Shown piece by piece: positions 18,031 through 26,341 of a stretch of 64,000 nucleotides of DNA. The DNA is from Candidatus Nitrospira neomarina (GTDB lineage Bacteria > Nitrospirota > Nitrospiria > Nitrospirales > UBA8639). The DNA lies in assembly GCF_032051675.1 (NCBI RefSeq), contig NZ_CP116968.1, positions 744,001-808,000 on the forward strand, written 5' to 3'. The position numbers and the translations under genes were made by a program. Within the stretch, counting starts at the first letter, position 1. Every line of letters begins with the position of its first letter. The notes under the pieces were generated by a model. It did no database searches, was not told where the DNA came from, and saw only the letters and a list, made by a program, of their open reading frames with translations.

Positions 18031-20393
18031 TTATGGCTTCCATTCTTGTGATTAATGATGATCCGGTCCAACTCCATCTTCTAGCGAGTTGGCTTGAGAA
18101 GGATTACTTTGCGGTCCATCGTTTTGTCTGTTCCGAAGAGGCCTGGCAGTGGCTCCAAGAAGGTAATGTGCCGGATGTCATTGTTCTTGATCTTCATATG
18201 CCGGGAATTAGCGGATGGCGGTTCTGTGAATTATTGCATTCGTTCTTCGGGTCCACACAGGCGGTGCCGTCTGTCCTTGCCGTTTCCGCCACGTATACCG
18301 GAATCGATGCTCAAGACATTTTAAAGGATCTTGGGGCCTCCGCCTTTCTTGCCCTCCCGACGGATCCGCAACGCTTTCGTCAGCAGGTACGACAGCTGGT
18401 GGAAAGTCCTCCAAGTCCCCTGCGTCCACAGATCTGGATGGTTTCGGCTGACCATTCGGCTATTCAAGGGATTCATCACCTCTTTGTTGAACGGGGGTGG
18501 CGTGTGGTGGAATGGGAAGCGGGCAAGCAGGTTCAGGTGGCGGTGAATCTTGTGGATCCGGATATTATCCTCATTGACGATCCCCTGCCGGATGCGACAA
18601 GCGATGAGTTCGGGATCTGGTGCAAAGGCCAATTTCCTCAGGCCATGTGTATACTCCTTGGGAACGAATCTATGGCAGAAAGATCCCTTCCTGAGGCGAT
18701 CCATGTAGATGCGTATCTACCAAAAGCCTGCGATCCATTCAATATCATCTCTTTGTGTGAAAAAGGGCGGTGGGAACGCGCATTCTCTCGAGTGGAACAT
18801 TTACTGGACATCCGCACTGATGATTTACGCGAATCTGAAGCTCAATTTAGGGAGCTGTTCGAAACGCTCCCGGATATATTGGTGATTTATGATCATCGCG
18901 GAATGATCACCCACGTGAATTCTCTCGGAGCACAACAATTAGGATATCGCCCCCCGGTCCTGATGGGGAAAGCGTTTTCAGTAATCAAACCTGAGTCAGC
19001 TGACGCGGAATCCAGTCCTACGGCGCCAAACCCTGCCCGTGGGGGCCGGAGATGGGAGGAAACGTTTCTTCGTCAAAAAAACGGCAGCAATCTTCCCGTT
19101 GAGATGATGGAACGAACAGTTCAATTTCAAGGCCAACGCCAAACTCTTTTCATTGCCCGCGATTTGACGGCAAGAAAGCACATGGAGGAAGAGAAATCTG
19201 CCCTTGAACATCAGTTGCGGCAGGTTCAAAAAATGGAAGCCATCGGTCGACTGGCCTCAGGGGTTGCCCACGACATGAATAATACATTAACGGCCATTAT
19301 GGCCCATGCAAGTTTGTTGAAGATACAGGATAAAGCTGACACCCCCTTGTGGGCAGCGGGTGATGTCATCGAGAAAGCCGTTCGTCGTGGAAAGGAATTG
19401 ACTTCCCAGCTCCTTGGGTATGCCAGGCAGGGCAAACATCATCATGTCACGGTGGATACCCATGAAGTGATTCAGGAAGTAATGAATCTGCTCGGGAGGA
19501 CAATCCATAAAATGATCACATTTCGCGCGGATCTGTCGGCAATGAGGCCTCATGTGGTGGGGGATCCTAACCAACTCTATCAGATTCTCATGAATTTAAG
19601 TGTCAATGCCTGTGATGCCATGGGAGAACGTGGGGAATTGCTTATACAGACTTCGAATGAAACGGTCACACCCGAATATGCCTCACGTGTCCCGGGATTG
19701 TGCGCAGGTGATTATGTGGTGATTCGGGTTACGGATACCGGGACGGGAATGTCATTAGAGACGCAACGACATATTTTTGAGCCATTTTTTACCACCAAAG
19801 AGCAGGGGCAGGGAACGGGAATGGGATTGGCGATGGTGTATGGTATCGTCAAAAATCATTACGGCTATATCGGGGTGACGAGTTCCCCTGGGTGTGGAAC
19901 GACCATGCGTGTCTATCTTCCGGATGCACCGTGTGCGACTCTCATGACCAGATCGACTCAGAAGACAGAGCCTTCTCACGGGACCGGTCATATTTTAGTG
20001 GTGGATGATGAGAAGGATGTGGGAGAAGCTGCTCAGGCCATACTGGAATTTCTCGGCTATCAGGTGACAGTAGTGTTGAATGGGAAGGACGCCGTCGCCA
20101 TCTGCCAGGACCCGACAACTCCTGTAGATGTTGTGCTGTTGGATATGGTGATGCCGGTAATGTCCGGGGCGGCATGTTTTGAAGAATTGCGAAGGATTCG
20201 ACCAGATCTCAGGGTCATTCTCTGCACGGGTTATGACCGGAACCATGCTGTACAAGATTTATTGAATCAAGGTGTGATCGGGTTTATTCAAAAACCGTAT
20301 GATGTCGACGAATTGGCTCATGCCTGTCAGGTTGTTCTGACAAATGACAACCGGGTCGAACCCTGTGGTACGGGGAGAACGTGCCAAGCATAG
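18027..20393 (+). CDS. Hybrid sensor histidine kinase with three receiver-type domains
   Basis: A 788-residue cytoplasmic kinase without membrane helices. Order: N-terminal receiver (about 3-115, 'LDLHMPGISGW'), in which the conserved late lysine is replaced ('FLALPTD'); a second, divergent receiver-like domain (about 135-255, 'DIILIDDPLPD'); PAS (about 275-385); dimerisation domain with phospho-accepting H415 in 'GVAHDMNNTLTAI'; an ATPase domain with N-box 'LSVNACDAMG', 'DTGTGMS' and 'GTGMGLAMVYGIV'; and a canonical C-terminal receiver (about 655-775, 'LLDMVMPVMSG', 'IQKPYD'). It overlaps the diguanylate cyclase gene by ATGA-type coupling, so the two probably form a phosphorelay. The input signal is unknown. 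Confidence 0.92.
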   Translation: MIMASILVINDDPVQLHLLASWLEKDYFAVHRFVCSEEAWQWLQEGNVPDVIVLDLHMPGISGWRFCELLHSFFGSTQAVPSVLAVSATYTGIDAQDILKDLGASAFLALPTDPQRFRQQVRQLVESPPSPLRPQIWMVSADHSAIQGIHHLFVERGWRVVEWEAGKQVQVAVNLVDPDIILIDDPLPDATSDEFGIWCKGQFPQAMCILLGNESMAERSLPEAIHVDAYLPKACDPFNIISLCEKGRWERAFSRVEHLLDIRTDDLRESEAQFRELFETLPDILVIYDHRGMITHVNSLGAQQLGYRPPVLMGKAFSVIKPESADAESSPTAPNPARGGRRWEETFLRQKNGSNLPVEMMERTVQFQGQRQTLFIARDLTARKHMEEEKSALEHQLRQVQKMEAIGRLASGVAHDMNNTLTAIMAHASLLKIQDKADTPLWAAGDVIEKAVRRGKELTSQLLGYARQGKHHHVTVDTHEVIQEVMNLLGRTIHKMITFRADLSAMRPHVVGDPNQLYQILMNLSVNACDAMGERGELLIQTSNETVTPEYASRVPGLCAGDYVVIRVTDTGTGMSLETQRHIFEPFFTTKEQGQGTGMGLAMVYGIVKNHYGYIGVTSSPGCGTTMRVYLPDAPCATLMTRSTQKTEPSHGTGHILVVDDEKDVGEAAQAILEFLGYQVTVVLNGKDAVAICQDPTTPVDVVLLDMVMPVMSGAACFEELRRIRPDLRVILCTGYDRNHAVQDLLNQGVIGFIQKPYDVDELAHACQVVLTNDNRVEPCGTGRTCQA

Positions 20394-20469
20394 ATTTTTC
20401 GAGAGGGAACTCATGGGCACGCTCACTTCAGCATGAAGATGACAACCCCTATTTGGAGAACAGACCAAC

Positions 20470-20946
20470 ATGAAAATTCAGACTAGTCGCTTCGGTATGC
20501 TGGATGTGTCCGATGACACGCTTTTAACCTTTCCCTTTGGCCTCGTAGGGTTCCCAGCTTTCCGACGGTATGTGGTGCTCGACCCCCCAGAGGATGCCGA
20601 TTATCGGTGGTTTCAGTCCGTGGATGAACCAAGCTTAGCTTTGGTGATTATGGACGTGCATCTTTTGCAGCCGGATTTTCGCACCAACCTATCCGAAGAA
20701 GGACTGGCGGAACTCGGCATGACTCCGACCGATTCCATTTCCATCATGGCCGTCGTCACGATTCCCTCTGATCAGCCCGATCAGGCCACGGCGAATCTTC
20801 GTGCCCCTCTTGTCGTGAATGAACGAACAAGACAGGGGAAACAACTGATTCTCCATGAATCAATCCCCTTGCGTTATCCATTATTTCAAGATTCTATTCA
20901 GGGCCAAACTTACTCCGGGGCGGCGAGAGAGGCCGCATCGGTGTAA
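20470..20946 (+). CDS. fliW: Flagellar assembly factor FliW
   Basis: A 158-residue FliW with the family core 'DDTLLTFPFGLVGFPAFRRY', 'FQSVDEPSLALVIMDV', 'ISIMAVVTIP', 'ATANLRAPLVVNERTRQGKQ' and a C-terminal 'YPLF'. In the studied bacteria FliW binds either flagellin or CsrA; free flagellin releases FliW, which otherwise antagonises CsrA and so permits flagellin translation. csrA is the next gene and a CsrA-type leader is seen before flagellin in this window, so the whole three-part switch is present. GGAG lies about 10 bases before the ATG. Confidence 0.94.
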   Translation: MKIQTSRFGMLDVSDDTLLTFPFGLVGFPAFRRYVVLDPPEDADYRWFQSVDEPSLALVIMDVHLLQPDFRTNLSEEGLAELGMTPTDSISIMAVVTIPSDQPDQATANLRAPLVVNERTRQGKQLILHESIPLRYPLFQDSIQGQTYSGAAREAASV

Positions 20947-20995
20947 GGGATGCACACACACCATCGGGGAACAGGGCCAACCGGCTTAGTGCGTG

Positions 20996-21001
20996 TATAA
21001 T
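20996..21001 (+). promoter_or_regulatory. Possible sigma-70 -10 box upstream of csrA
   Basis: A perfect TATAAT lies about 50 bases before the csrA ATG. No good TTGACA is found 16-18 bases upstream, so this would be a weak or activator-dependent promoter. It could give csrA transcription independent of fliW. Confidence 0.35.
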
Positions 21002-21051
21002 GGCAGGAATTTTTTACCCGTGAATTTTACCTCAAAGCCAAGGAAGGCACC

Positions 21052-21297
21052 ATGCTCATACTTACCAGAAAAATTGATGAAGCCATTCGTTTAGGGGATG
21101 ACATTCGCATTGTCCTGGTCCAAATTAAAGGAGGGCAAGTGCGACTCGGAATTGAATGTCCGTCGCATGTCCGTGTACTTCGTGAAGAATTATATGAAGC
21201 CGTCCGTCAGGAAAATCTGAATGCTGTATCCTCGGATCCGAAGCATTTGGCTCACCTCCCCAGACCGAAAAAGCCGCCGGTTAAACCTACCGAATAA
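21052..21297 (+). CDS. csrA: Carbon storage regulator CsrA
   Basis: An 81-residue CsrA/RsmA RNA-binding dimer subunit. The core starts 'MLILTRKIDEAIRLGDDIRI' and contains 'GGQVRLGIECPSHVRVLREE', with the arginine in 'VLREELY' that contacts GGA in RNA. It is followed by a Pro/Lys-rich tail of about 20 residues. CsrA blocks ribosome binding at GGA-containing sites. It lies directly downstream of fliW, its usual antagonist partner. AAGGAAGG lies just upstream of the ATG. Confidence 0.96.
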   Translation: MLILTRKIDEAIRLGDDIRIVLVQIKGGQVRLGIECPSHVRVLREELYEAVRQENLNAVSSDPKHLAHLPRPKKPPVKPTE

Positions 21298-22021
21298 ACC
21301 GAATTAGATCAGGCTTGTGTTCTTCGTCATGTGTGGCGATTCCTCATTGGGTCAATCCAGTTCATTCTGAGCTCCGCCTAAACATATACATCCTGCCATT
21401 GTGGCAGGGACCGGCAAAACCGGTGCTTCAGTGGGCTCGGTTAAGAGGGGGGGCATCCCGGGGAATATCATCCTCAACCGAGACCGTGGTTATTGAGATA
21501 CCCATCTGCGGGCGCCCGATGAGCGAATCTATTCGCATCGCCTGCAGCGCATGTGCTATTGGGGCTTCGCGAAAACGTGATTTGCGGCCGTCTTTCAGGC
21601 GGGACCATTTCCCCTGAGGCGCTTGCGTATCCTCGAAACTGAGATGCTGCCCGTCCTACCCCAGAAAGATCTTCACGGATTTCATCGCCCAAGGAGGGAA
21701 AAACTCTCTCAGTCTTGGAGATTGTGCTAATCCACCGGCAGCCCAGTACGGGGAGGGGTTCTCCTTAGGCCTTGATTGAAAGAAGATTGAGGATCATCGA
21801 CGCACGAGTAGGCCATATTCGGTTTTATTCCATAGTGCCATAAAGGCCATGCCTCAATGTGGTCTCACCGGTTTCTTCAGTCCTGCAGTTAATTAGCGTT
21901 TCTCTTGCTAGGCAAAAAATTCCGAGTTTGTCAGCAATGAATTCCTAGTAGGTAAAGGTTTTTCGATTGACCTGGAATTTGCCAGCATTGGGAGCTGGAT
22001 CCCGGCTGTTGTAACTTGAAC

Positions 22022-22036
22022 TGCATGGCATAAAAC
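22022..22036. repeat. 15-base repeat, copy 1
   Basis: The 15-mer TGCATGGCATAAAAC recurs exactly at 55950-55964. Both copies lie in non-coding DNA upstream of or between genes. Significance unknown. Confidence 0.4.
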
Positions 22037-22041
22037 TTGAA

Positions 22042-22081
22042 CTTCTTTACATCGTATAAAGAAGTCGTGAAGCTCTTCACG
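22042..22081. promoter_or_regulatory. Two adjacent inverted repeats before the glycan island
   Basis: The first palindrome (22042-22064) has perfect eight-base arms CTTCTTTA/TAAAGAAG around seven bases. The second (22066-22081) has perfect seven-base arms CGTGAAG/CTTCACG around two bases. They lie 58 bases before the ATG of the first island gene. They could be operator sites or leader hairpins. No clear promoter elements are placed with confidence. Confidence 0.45.
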
Positions 22082-22138
22082 GTCTGTGAGGCATGTTCTG
22101 AAACCGGTGATCGAGGCAGAGATATAGTCGCAAAGAAA

Positions 22139-23068
22139 ATGGAAAATTCTCAAAAATTTTGTGAATTGTTCTTTCAGGCTCTTCGTATACGCCTGGTGGA
22201 AGAACGGATCATTGAATTATATCCTAGCGATGGTATTCAAAGTCCGGTGCATTTATCGATTGGACAGGAGGCTGTTGCTGTAGGGGCATGTCGGGATTTG
22301 AAAAAAACAGATCTGGTCTTTTGTACCTATCGTAGCCATGCTTTTTATCTGGCTAAAGGGGGAAGTTTGGCGGAAATGTTTGCCGAACTGTATGGCAAAG
22401 TTACCGGGTGTGCGCGAGGAAAGGCCGGTTCGATGCATTTAGCGGCACCCGAGGTAGGGTTGATGGGTGCCTCGGCTGTGGTGGCCAGTACAATTCCTCA
22501 TGCCGTGGGAGCGGCTCTGGCGGCGAAACGGTTAGGCCATGATCAGGTGGTGGTTGGTGTGTTCGGAGACGGAGCCACGGAAGAAGGCGTCTATCACGAA
22601 TCATTGAACTTCGCGGTTCTTCACCGCTTACCCGTGATATTTCTATGTGAGAATAACGGATTAGCCGTGCATTCATCACAAAAATCCAGACAGGGGTACG
22701 ATATTCTTGACCATGCACGATCATATGGTCTTCCGGTGTACCACATTGCCGAGGGATATGATTTTGTGAAGGTGGCGGACACGATGTCGGACATTATTCG
22801 ACGTGTTCGGTTAAACCGAGAACCGGTATTTGTGGAGATTCGGACTTATCGGTACAAAGAGCATGTCGGGCCTGGCGAAGACTTCATGTGTGGCTATCGC
22901 CAACCTGAAGAGTGGTTGGCTTGGAAACGACAGGACCCTCTCGAACACTATGGGGACCTAGTCGAAACGTTTCGCCCAGCTATCCTGAATGAAATAGACG
23001 AAGCGGTACATTTCGCCATGAGCAGTCCATTTCCCTCCGTGGAGGAATTACTTCGCGATGTTGTGTAA
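22139..23068 (+). CDS. Pyruvate dehydrogenase E1 alpha-like subunit (ThDP enzyme) in sugar cluster
   Basis: A 309-residue E1-alpha-type subunit. It has 'SPVHLSIGQEAVAVGACRDL', 'RGKAGSMHL', and the thiamine-diphosphate/Mg motif beginning 'VFGDGATEEGVYHESLNF' and ending 'CENNGLA'. Such subunits decarboxylate a 2-keto acid and pass the two-carbon unit to the beta partner reaction; here the acceptor could be a nucleotide sugar rather than lipoamide, because no E2 or E3 gene follows. In avilamycin biosynthesis an alpha/beta pair of this family makes a two-carbon sugar branch. I chose ATG 22139 over an in-frame TTG at 22037 that would read through the inverted repeats. The beta subunit follows. Confidence 0.88.
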   Translation: MENSQKFCELFFQALRIRLVEERIIELYPSDGIQSPVHLSIGQEAVAVGACRDLKKTDLVFCTYRSHAFYLAKGGSLAEMFAELYGKVTGCARGKAGSMHLAAPEVGLMGASAVVASTIPHAVGAALAAKRLGHDQVVVGVFGDGATEEGVYHESLNFAVLHRLPVIFLCENNGLAVHSSQKSRQGYDILDHARSYGLPVYHIAEGYDFVKVADTMSDIIRRVRLNREPVFVEIRTYRYKEHVGPGEDFMCGYRQPEEWLAWKRQDPLEHYGDLVETFRPAILNEIDEAVHFAMSSPFPSVEELLRDVV

Positions 23069-23138
23069 TGCGGCGGTCACATCCCGTGTGAACGGTCAGG
23101 CCGCGTCGGCTCTTCGTGCCAAGGAAGGCACGGAGATC

Positions 23139-24194
23139 ATGAGCTATCGGGACGCGCTGCATTGGACCATGCATGACGCCTTACAGCGGCATGATGCCGT
23201 TCTTATCCTGGGCCAGGGGGTGGATGATCACAAAGGGATTTTTGGTTCCACCACCGGATTGAGTCAAGCGTTTGGGCCGGATCGAGTGATGGATACGCCG
23301 CTTGCCGAAGAAGGCATGACAGGGGTAGCCATTGGGGCCGCGTTAAACGGGCTGTATCCGATTCAGACCCATATTCGTGCCGATTTTTCCCTGTTAGCCA
23401 TGAATCAGATCATTAATTTAGCTGCCAAATACAAATATATGTTCGGTGGCCGGTTTGACGTGCCCATGTTGATTCGCATGATCGTGGGACGAAGTTGGGG
23501 GCAAGGTGCGCAACATTCACAAAGCCTCCAATCTCTTTTTGCACATATCCCCGGGTTGCAGATTGTGATGCCCTCGAGTTCGCAATCGATTCTCGACACC
23601 TATCCCGCGGTGATTGACCGCTACCGGGGTCCCGTCATCTCATTCGAGCACCGGTTGATGTACGATCTGCAATTTTATGTGGCGTCTCCATCCACGCGAC
23701 AGGAGACCGAGCCCTTTGGGTCCCGGTTAGTGCGGCCAGGTGAGGAGGTCACCATTGTGGCCACCTCCATCATGGTGTTGGAAGCCATGAGAGCAGCAGA
23801 ACACTTGGCCCTGGTGTCCGATATTCAATGCGAGGTCATTGATTTGCATTGCGTGTCCAGTCCTGACTGGGATTTGGTCATGCACAGTGTTGAAAAAACG
23901 GGACGGTTGGTCGTGGCGGATACGAGTTGGCGGGAATATGGCGTATGCGCGGAGGTGTGCCGTGTGGTCGCCGAACGCAATCCCGGATGTTTGAAGGCAC
24001 CGGTGGTGACCTTGGGAATGCAGCCCGCTCCCTGTCCTACGGCCAAGTGTTTGGAAGATCTTTTTTATCCCGATTTGCGCCAATTAGTGGATGCGTTGGC
24101 TGTCCTCGTCACCGGGAAGAAGAGCCATGGGTTGCCCTTGCCCGATACCCAATCGATGGCAGATGTGTATAAACGGTTCAAAGGCCCTTTTTAA
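23139..24194 (+). CDS. Pyruvate dehydrogenase E1 beta-like subunit (ThDP enzyme) in sugar cluster
   Basis: A 351-residue E1-beta/transketolase-C-type subunit that partners the preceding gene. It has 'MSYRDALHWTMHDALQRHDA', 'DTPLAEEGMTGVAIGAALNG' (the acidic residue that activates ThDP) and 'FGGRFDVPMLIRMIVG'. The C-terminal domain includes 'RPGEEVTIVATSIMVLEAM'. The ATG at 23139 gives the usual family start and has AAGGAAGG and GGAG upstream; an ATG at 23058 overlapping the alpha gene would add 27 unrelated residues. With no lipoyl-carrier genes nearby, a role in carbon-branch addition to a sugar is inferred. Confidence 0.87.
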   Translation: MSYRDALHWTMHDALQRHDAVLILGQGVDDHKGIFGSTTGLSQAFGPDRVMDTPLAEEGMTGVAIGAALNGLYPIQTHIRADFSLLAMNQIINLAAKYKYMFGGRFDVPMLIRMIVGRSWGQGAQHSQSLQSLFAHIPGLQIVMPSSSQSILDTYPAVIDRYRGPVISFEHRLMYDLQFYVASPSTRQETEPFGSRLVRPGEEVTIVATSIMVLEAMRAAEHLALVSDIQCEVIDLHCVSSPDWDLVMHSVEKTGRLVVADTSWREYGVCAEVCRVVAERNPGCLKAPVVTLGMQPAPCPTAKCLEDLFYPDLRQLVDALAVLVTGKKSHGLPLPDTQSMADVYKRFKGPF

Positions 24195-24232
24195 GCAGGA
24201 TTGTCGGATCACCTCATCAAAGGAATGCGAAG

Positions 24233-25210
24233 ATGAAAGTGCTCATTACGGGAATTTCAGGAATGGTGGGCAGTCACTTAGCGGAGTATATCCTTGCGGA
24301 TCACCCGGACGTGGACCTTCATGGACTCATTCGATGGCGAACACCTCTTGATCATCTTGTGGCCATCAAAGATCGCATTGCCCTGCATTATGGTGATCTT
24401 CGGGACTTGAATTCCCTCATTGTGGTGATCAAAAAAATCCAACCCGATTGGATCTTTCATTTGGCGGCACAATCCTTTGTCACGACAAGTTTTGACGCGC
24501 CGGTCGACACGCTGTCCACCAATGTGCTGGGGACGACCAATTTGCTCGACGCGCTCCGCATTACCGGAGTCGATGCCAAGGTGCATGTCTGCAGTTCATC
24601 TGAAGTCTACGGACAGGTGTTGGCAGATGAAGTCCCGATCACTGAGGCGAATCCCTTTAGGCCGGCCAGCCCGTATGCGGTGTCAAAAGTCGGGGAAGAC
24701 ATGATTGCCTTTCAATATTTTTTGTCCTATGGCATTCGAACCGTCCGTACCAGGATGTTTACCCATACCGGCCCACGGCGAGGGGATGTCTTTGCAGAAA
24801 GTGCCTATGCCAAGCAAATCGTCGAGGTGGAATATGGGCTCCGGAAAAATCCGATCCGCGTCGGAAATTTGGACAGTATTCGGACTTTTGCAGATGTCCG
24901 CGATGCCGTCAGAGCTTACTGGGTGTTGATGGAAAAGTGTCCGGCCGGGGAAGTTTATAATATCGGAGGAAACCGTACGATGACACTGCGGGACATGCTC
25001 GAGATTCTCAAAGGCATGGCCACCTGTCGCATTGAGCATGTGGTGGATCCTGCATTGTTGCGACCGTCGGATGTCACCCTGCAGATTCCCGATACGTCGA
25101 AGTTCAAAGCGGCGACCGGGTGGGAACCACGCATCCCCTTTGAAGAAACCTTACAAGGTATTCTGGATTTTTATCGAAGGCGTTACCACAAGAGGAGCAA
25201 AGCTGCGTGA
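24233..25210 (+). CDS. GDP-mannose 4,6-dehydratase-like NAD-dependent enzyme
   Basis: A 325-residue extended short-chain dehydrogenase. It shows the nucleotide motif 'ITGISGMVGSHLAEYIL', 'HLAAQSFVTTSFD' and 'CSSSEVYGQV'. The catalytic YAVSK (Y-x3-K) is intact, and the 'MFTHTGPRRGDVFAESAYAK' stretch is typical of the GDP-mannose 4,6-dehydratase branch. Enzymes of this branch make 4-keto-6-deoxy sugars from GDP-mannose or GDP-heptose. The next gene encodes a heptose-kinase-like protein and overlaps it by four bases, which favours a GDP-manno-heptose substrate, though GDP-mannose remains possible. Confidence 0.86.
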   Translation: MKVLITGISGMVGSHLAEYILADHPDVDLHGLIRWRTPLDHLVAIKDRIALHYGDLRDLNSLIVVIKKIQPDWIFHLAAQSFVTTSFDAPVDTLSTNVLGTTNLLDALRITGVDAKVHVCSSSEVYGQVLADEVPITEANPFRPASPYAVSKVGEDMIAFQYFLSYGIRTVRTRMFTHTGPRRGDVFAESAYAKQIVEVEYGLRKNPIRVGNLDSIRTFADVRDAVRAYWVLMEKCPAGEVYNIGGNRTMTLRDMLEILKGMATCRIEHVVDPALLRPSDVTLQIPDTSKFKAATGWEPRIPFEETLQGILDFYRRRYHKRSKAA

Positions 25211-26328
25211 TTATCTCTCGGACTCCCTATCGGTTGTCGTTTTTCGGAGGAGGCACGGACTATCCTCAATGGTATCTTCGGGAAGAGGGCGCTGTTCTTT
25301 CCACCACAATTGACAAGTACTGCTATGTGAGTTGTCGATACCTTCCTCCATTTTTCAATATTAAACACCGGATTGTCTGGTCGCATATTGAAACGGTATC
25401 GACTATTGGAGAGATTCTCCATCCTGCCGTTCGAGAAGGCCTGCGATTTTTAGGTTTTGATGATTCTCAGGGGGTGGAAATTCAGCATCAGGGTGATCTG
25501 CCGGCCCGTTCAGGCATTGGATCCAGCTCTTCATTTTCGGTTGGTCTGGTGAAAGCGCTCACCGGGTTGAAAGGGGAGATGTTGGGGAAAATGGATCTGG
25601 CTCGCCAGGCGTTCACGTTAGAGCAAGATATCTTAAAAGAAACAGTTGGCTCCCAGGATCAAGTCGCCGCCGCCTTCGGCGGATTTAATGTTATTCGTTT
25701 TCTACGAGACGGCCAGATTCAAGTCGAACCGCTCACCTTATCATTGGGGCGATTGGCTGAACTGGAGCAAAATCTCGTACTACTGTATACCGGCACCAGT
25801 CGCTTAGGTTCAGACATTGCAAAAAGTGTCACCGAAAACTTTTCCCTCAGGTCTGCCGAACTGAAAACCATGCGTGTAATGGTGGACAGAGGGTTGGGTA
25901 TTTTGAGTGGAACGAGTTCGTTGGAGGAGTTCGGGAAATTGCTTCATGAAAGCTGGATGCTGAAGCGGGCACTTTCCCATGAGGTTTCCAATTCCACAAT
26001 TGATGAAATTTATCAAAAAGCCCTGGGCAATGGGGCGATTGGTGGAAAGCTTTCCGGGGCAGGAGGCAGTGGATTCATGTTGTTTTATGTTCCGATTTCC
26101 AAGCAGGCACATTTTCTTTCAGCGATGCATCCCTATATTTGTGTGCCGTTTTCTTTCTCACAATCAGGAAGCAGCATAATTTACTACGATGGGCCTGATA
26201 GAAGGGTATCCGGCGGATATTCTTCCGAGGGAGAAGGGGCCCATAAGGAAATGGAAAGAAGGCGGCTTCCCTCTCTCAAGACCCCTAAAAAAGCAAAAGA
26301 TAAAATTCTTGTTGGACATCGATCCTGA
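25207..26328 (+). CDS. GHMP-family kinase, heptose-7-phosphate kinase (HddA)-like
   Basis: A 373-residue sugar kinase. Motif 1 'SRTPYRLSFFGGGTDYPQWY', the ATP loop 'LPARSGIGSSSSFSVGLVKA' and motif 3 'GGKLSGAGGSGFMLFYVP' define the GHMP superfamily. 'GGGTDYP' is characteristic of the D-glycero-D-manno-heptose-7-phosphate 1-kinase/HddA group and related fucokinase-like proteins. The family core ends near 'SGSSIIYYD'; about 45 extra basic residues follow. The start (GTG 25207) overlaps the previous gene. GmhA and HddC homologues, needed for a full GDP-heptose route, are not in the window. Confidence 0.82.
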   Translation: MIISRTPYRLSFFGGGTDYPQWYLREEGAVLSTTIDKYCYVSCRYLPPFFNIKHRIVWSHIETVSTIGEILHPAVREGLRFLGFDDSQGVEIQHQGDLPARSGIGSSSSFSVGLVKALTGLKGEMLGKMDLARQAFTLEQDILKETVGSQDQVAAAFGGFNVIRFLRDGQIQVEPLTLSLGRLAELEQNLVLLYTGTSRLGSDIAKSVTENFSLRSAELKTMRVMVDRGLGILSGTSSLEEFGKLLHESWMLKRALSHEVSNSTIDEIYQKALGNGAIGGKLSGAGGSGFMLFYVPISKQAHFLSAMHPYICVPFSFSQSGSSIIYYDGPDRRVSGGYSSEGEGAHKEMERRRLPSLKTPKKAKDKILVGHRS

Positions 26329-26341
26329 GGGGCATGACCAC

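Larger units (their letters stand above)
21298..22138. other. Gene-poor, hairpin-rich region between csrA and the glycan island
   Basis: About 840 bases with no convincing coding sequence. Short hairpins occur at the left end (CTGCCA/TGGCAG, then ACCGG/CCGGT), and a longer imperfect stem pairs a CTCGGTT near 21437 with AACCGAG near 21478. On the minus strand a fragment of about 60 protein-like residues can be read near 21500-21650, interrupted by stops, which could be a decayed gene; I do not recognise it. The right end carries two adjacent inverted repeats before the first island gene. It marks the border of the glycan island. Confidence 0.5.

Noticed and set aside
21315-21617. 100-residue open frame after csrA
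   Set aside because: No ribosome-binding site, no recognisable family, unusual composition, and it reads through hairpins.
22026-22041. Sigma-54-like TGGCAT-N4-CTTGAA before the glycan island
   Set aside because: The invariant GC is GA; a single but critical mismatch.
22037-22138. TTG start for the E1 alpha-like gene
   Set aside because: It would translate two palindromes and give residues unlike the family; ATG 22139 is preferred.
23058-23138. Extended E1 beta-like start at ATG 23058
   Set aside because: The 27 extra residues do not resemble the family N-terminus.
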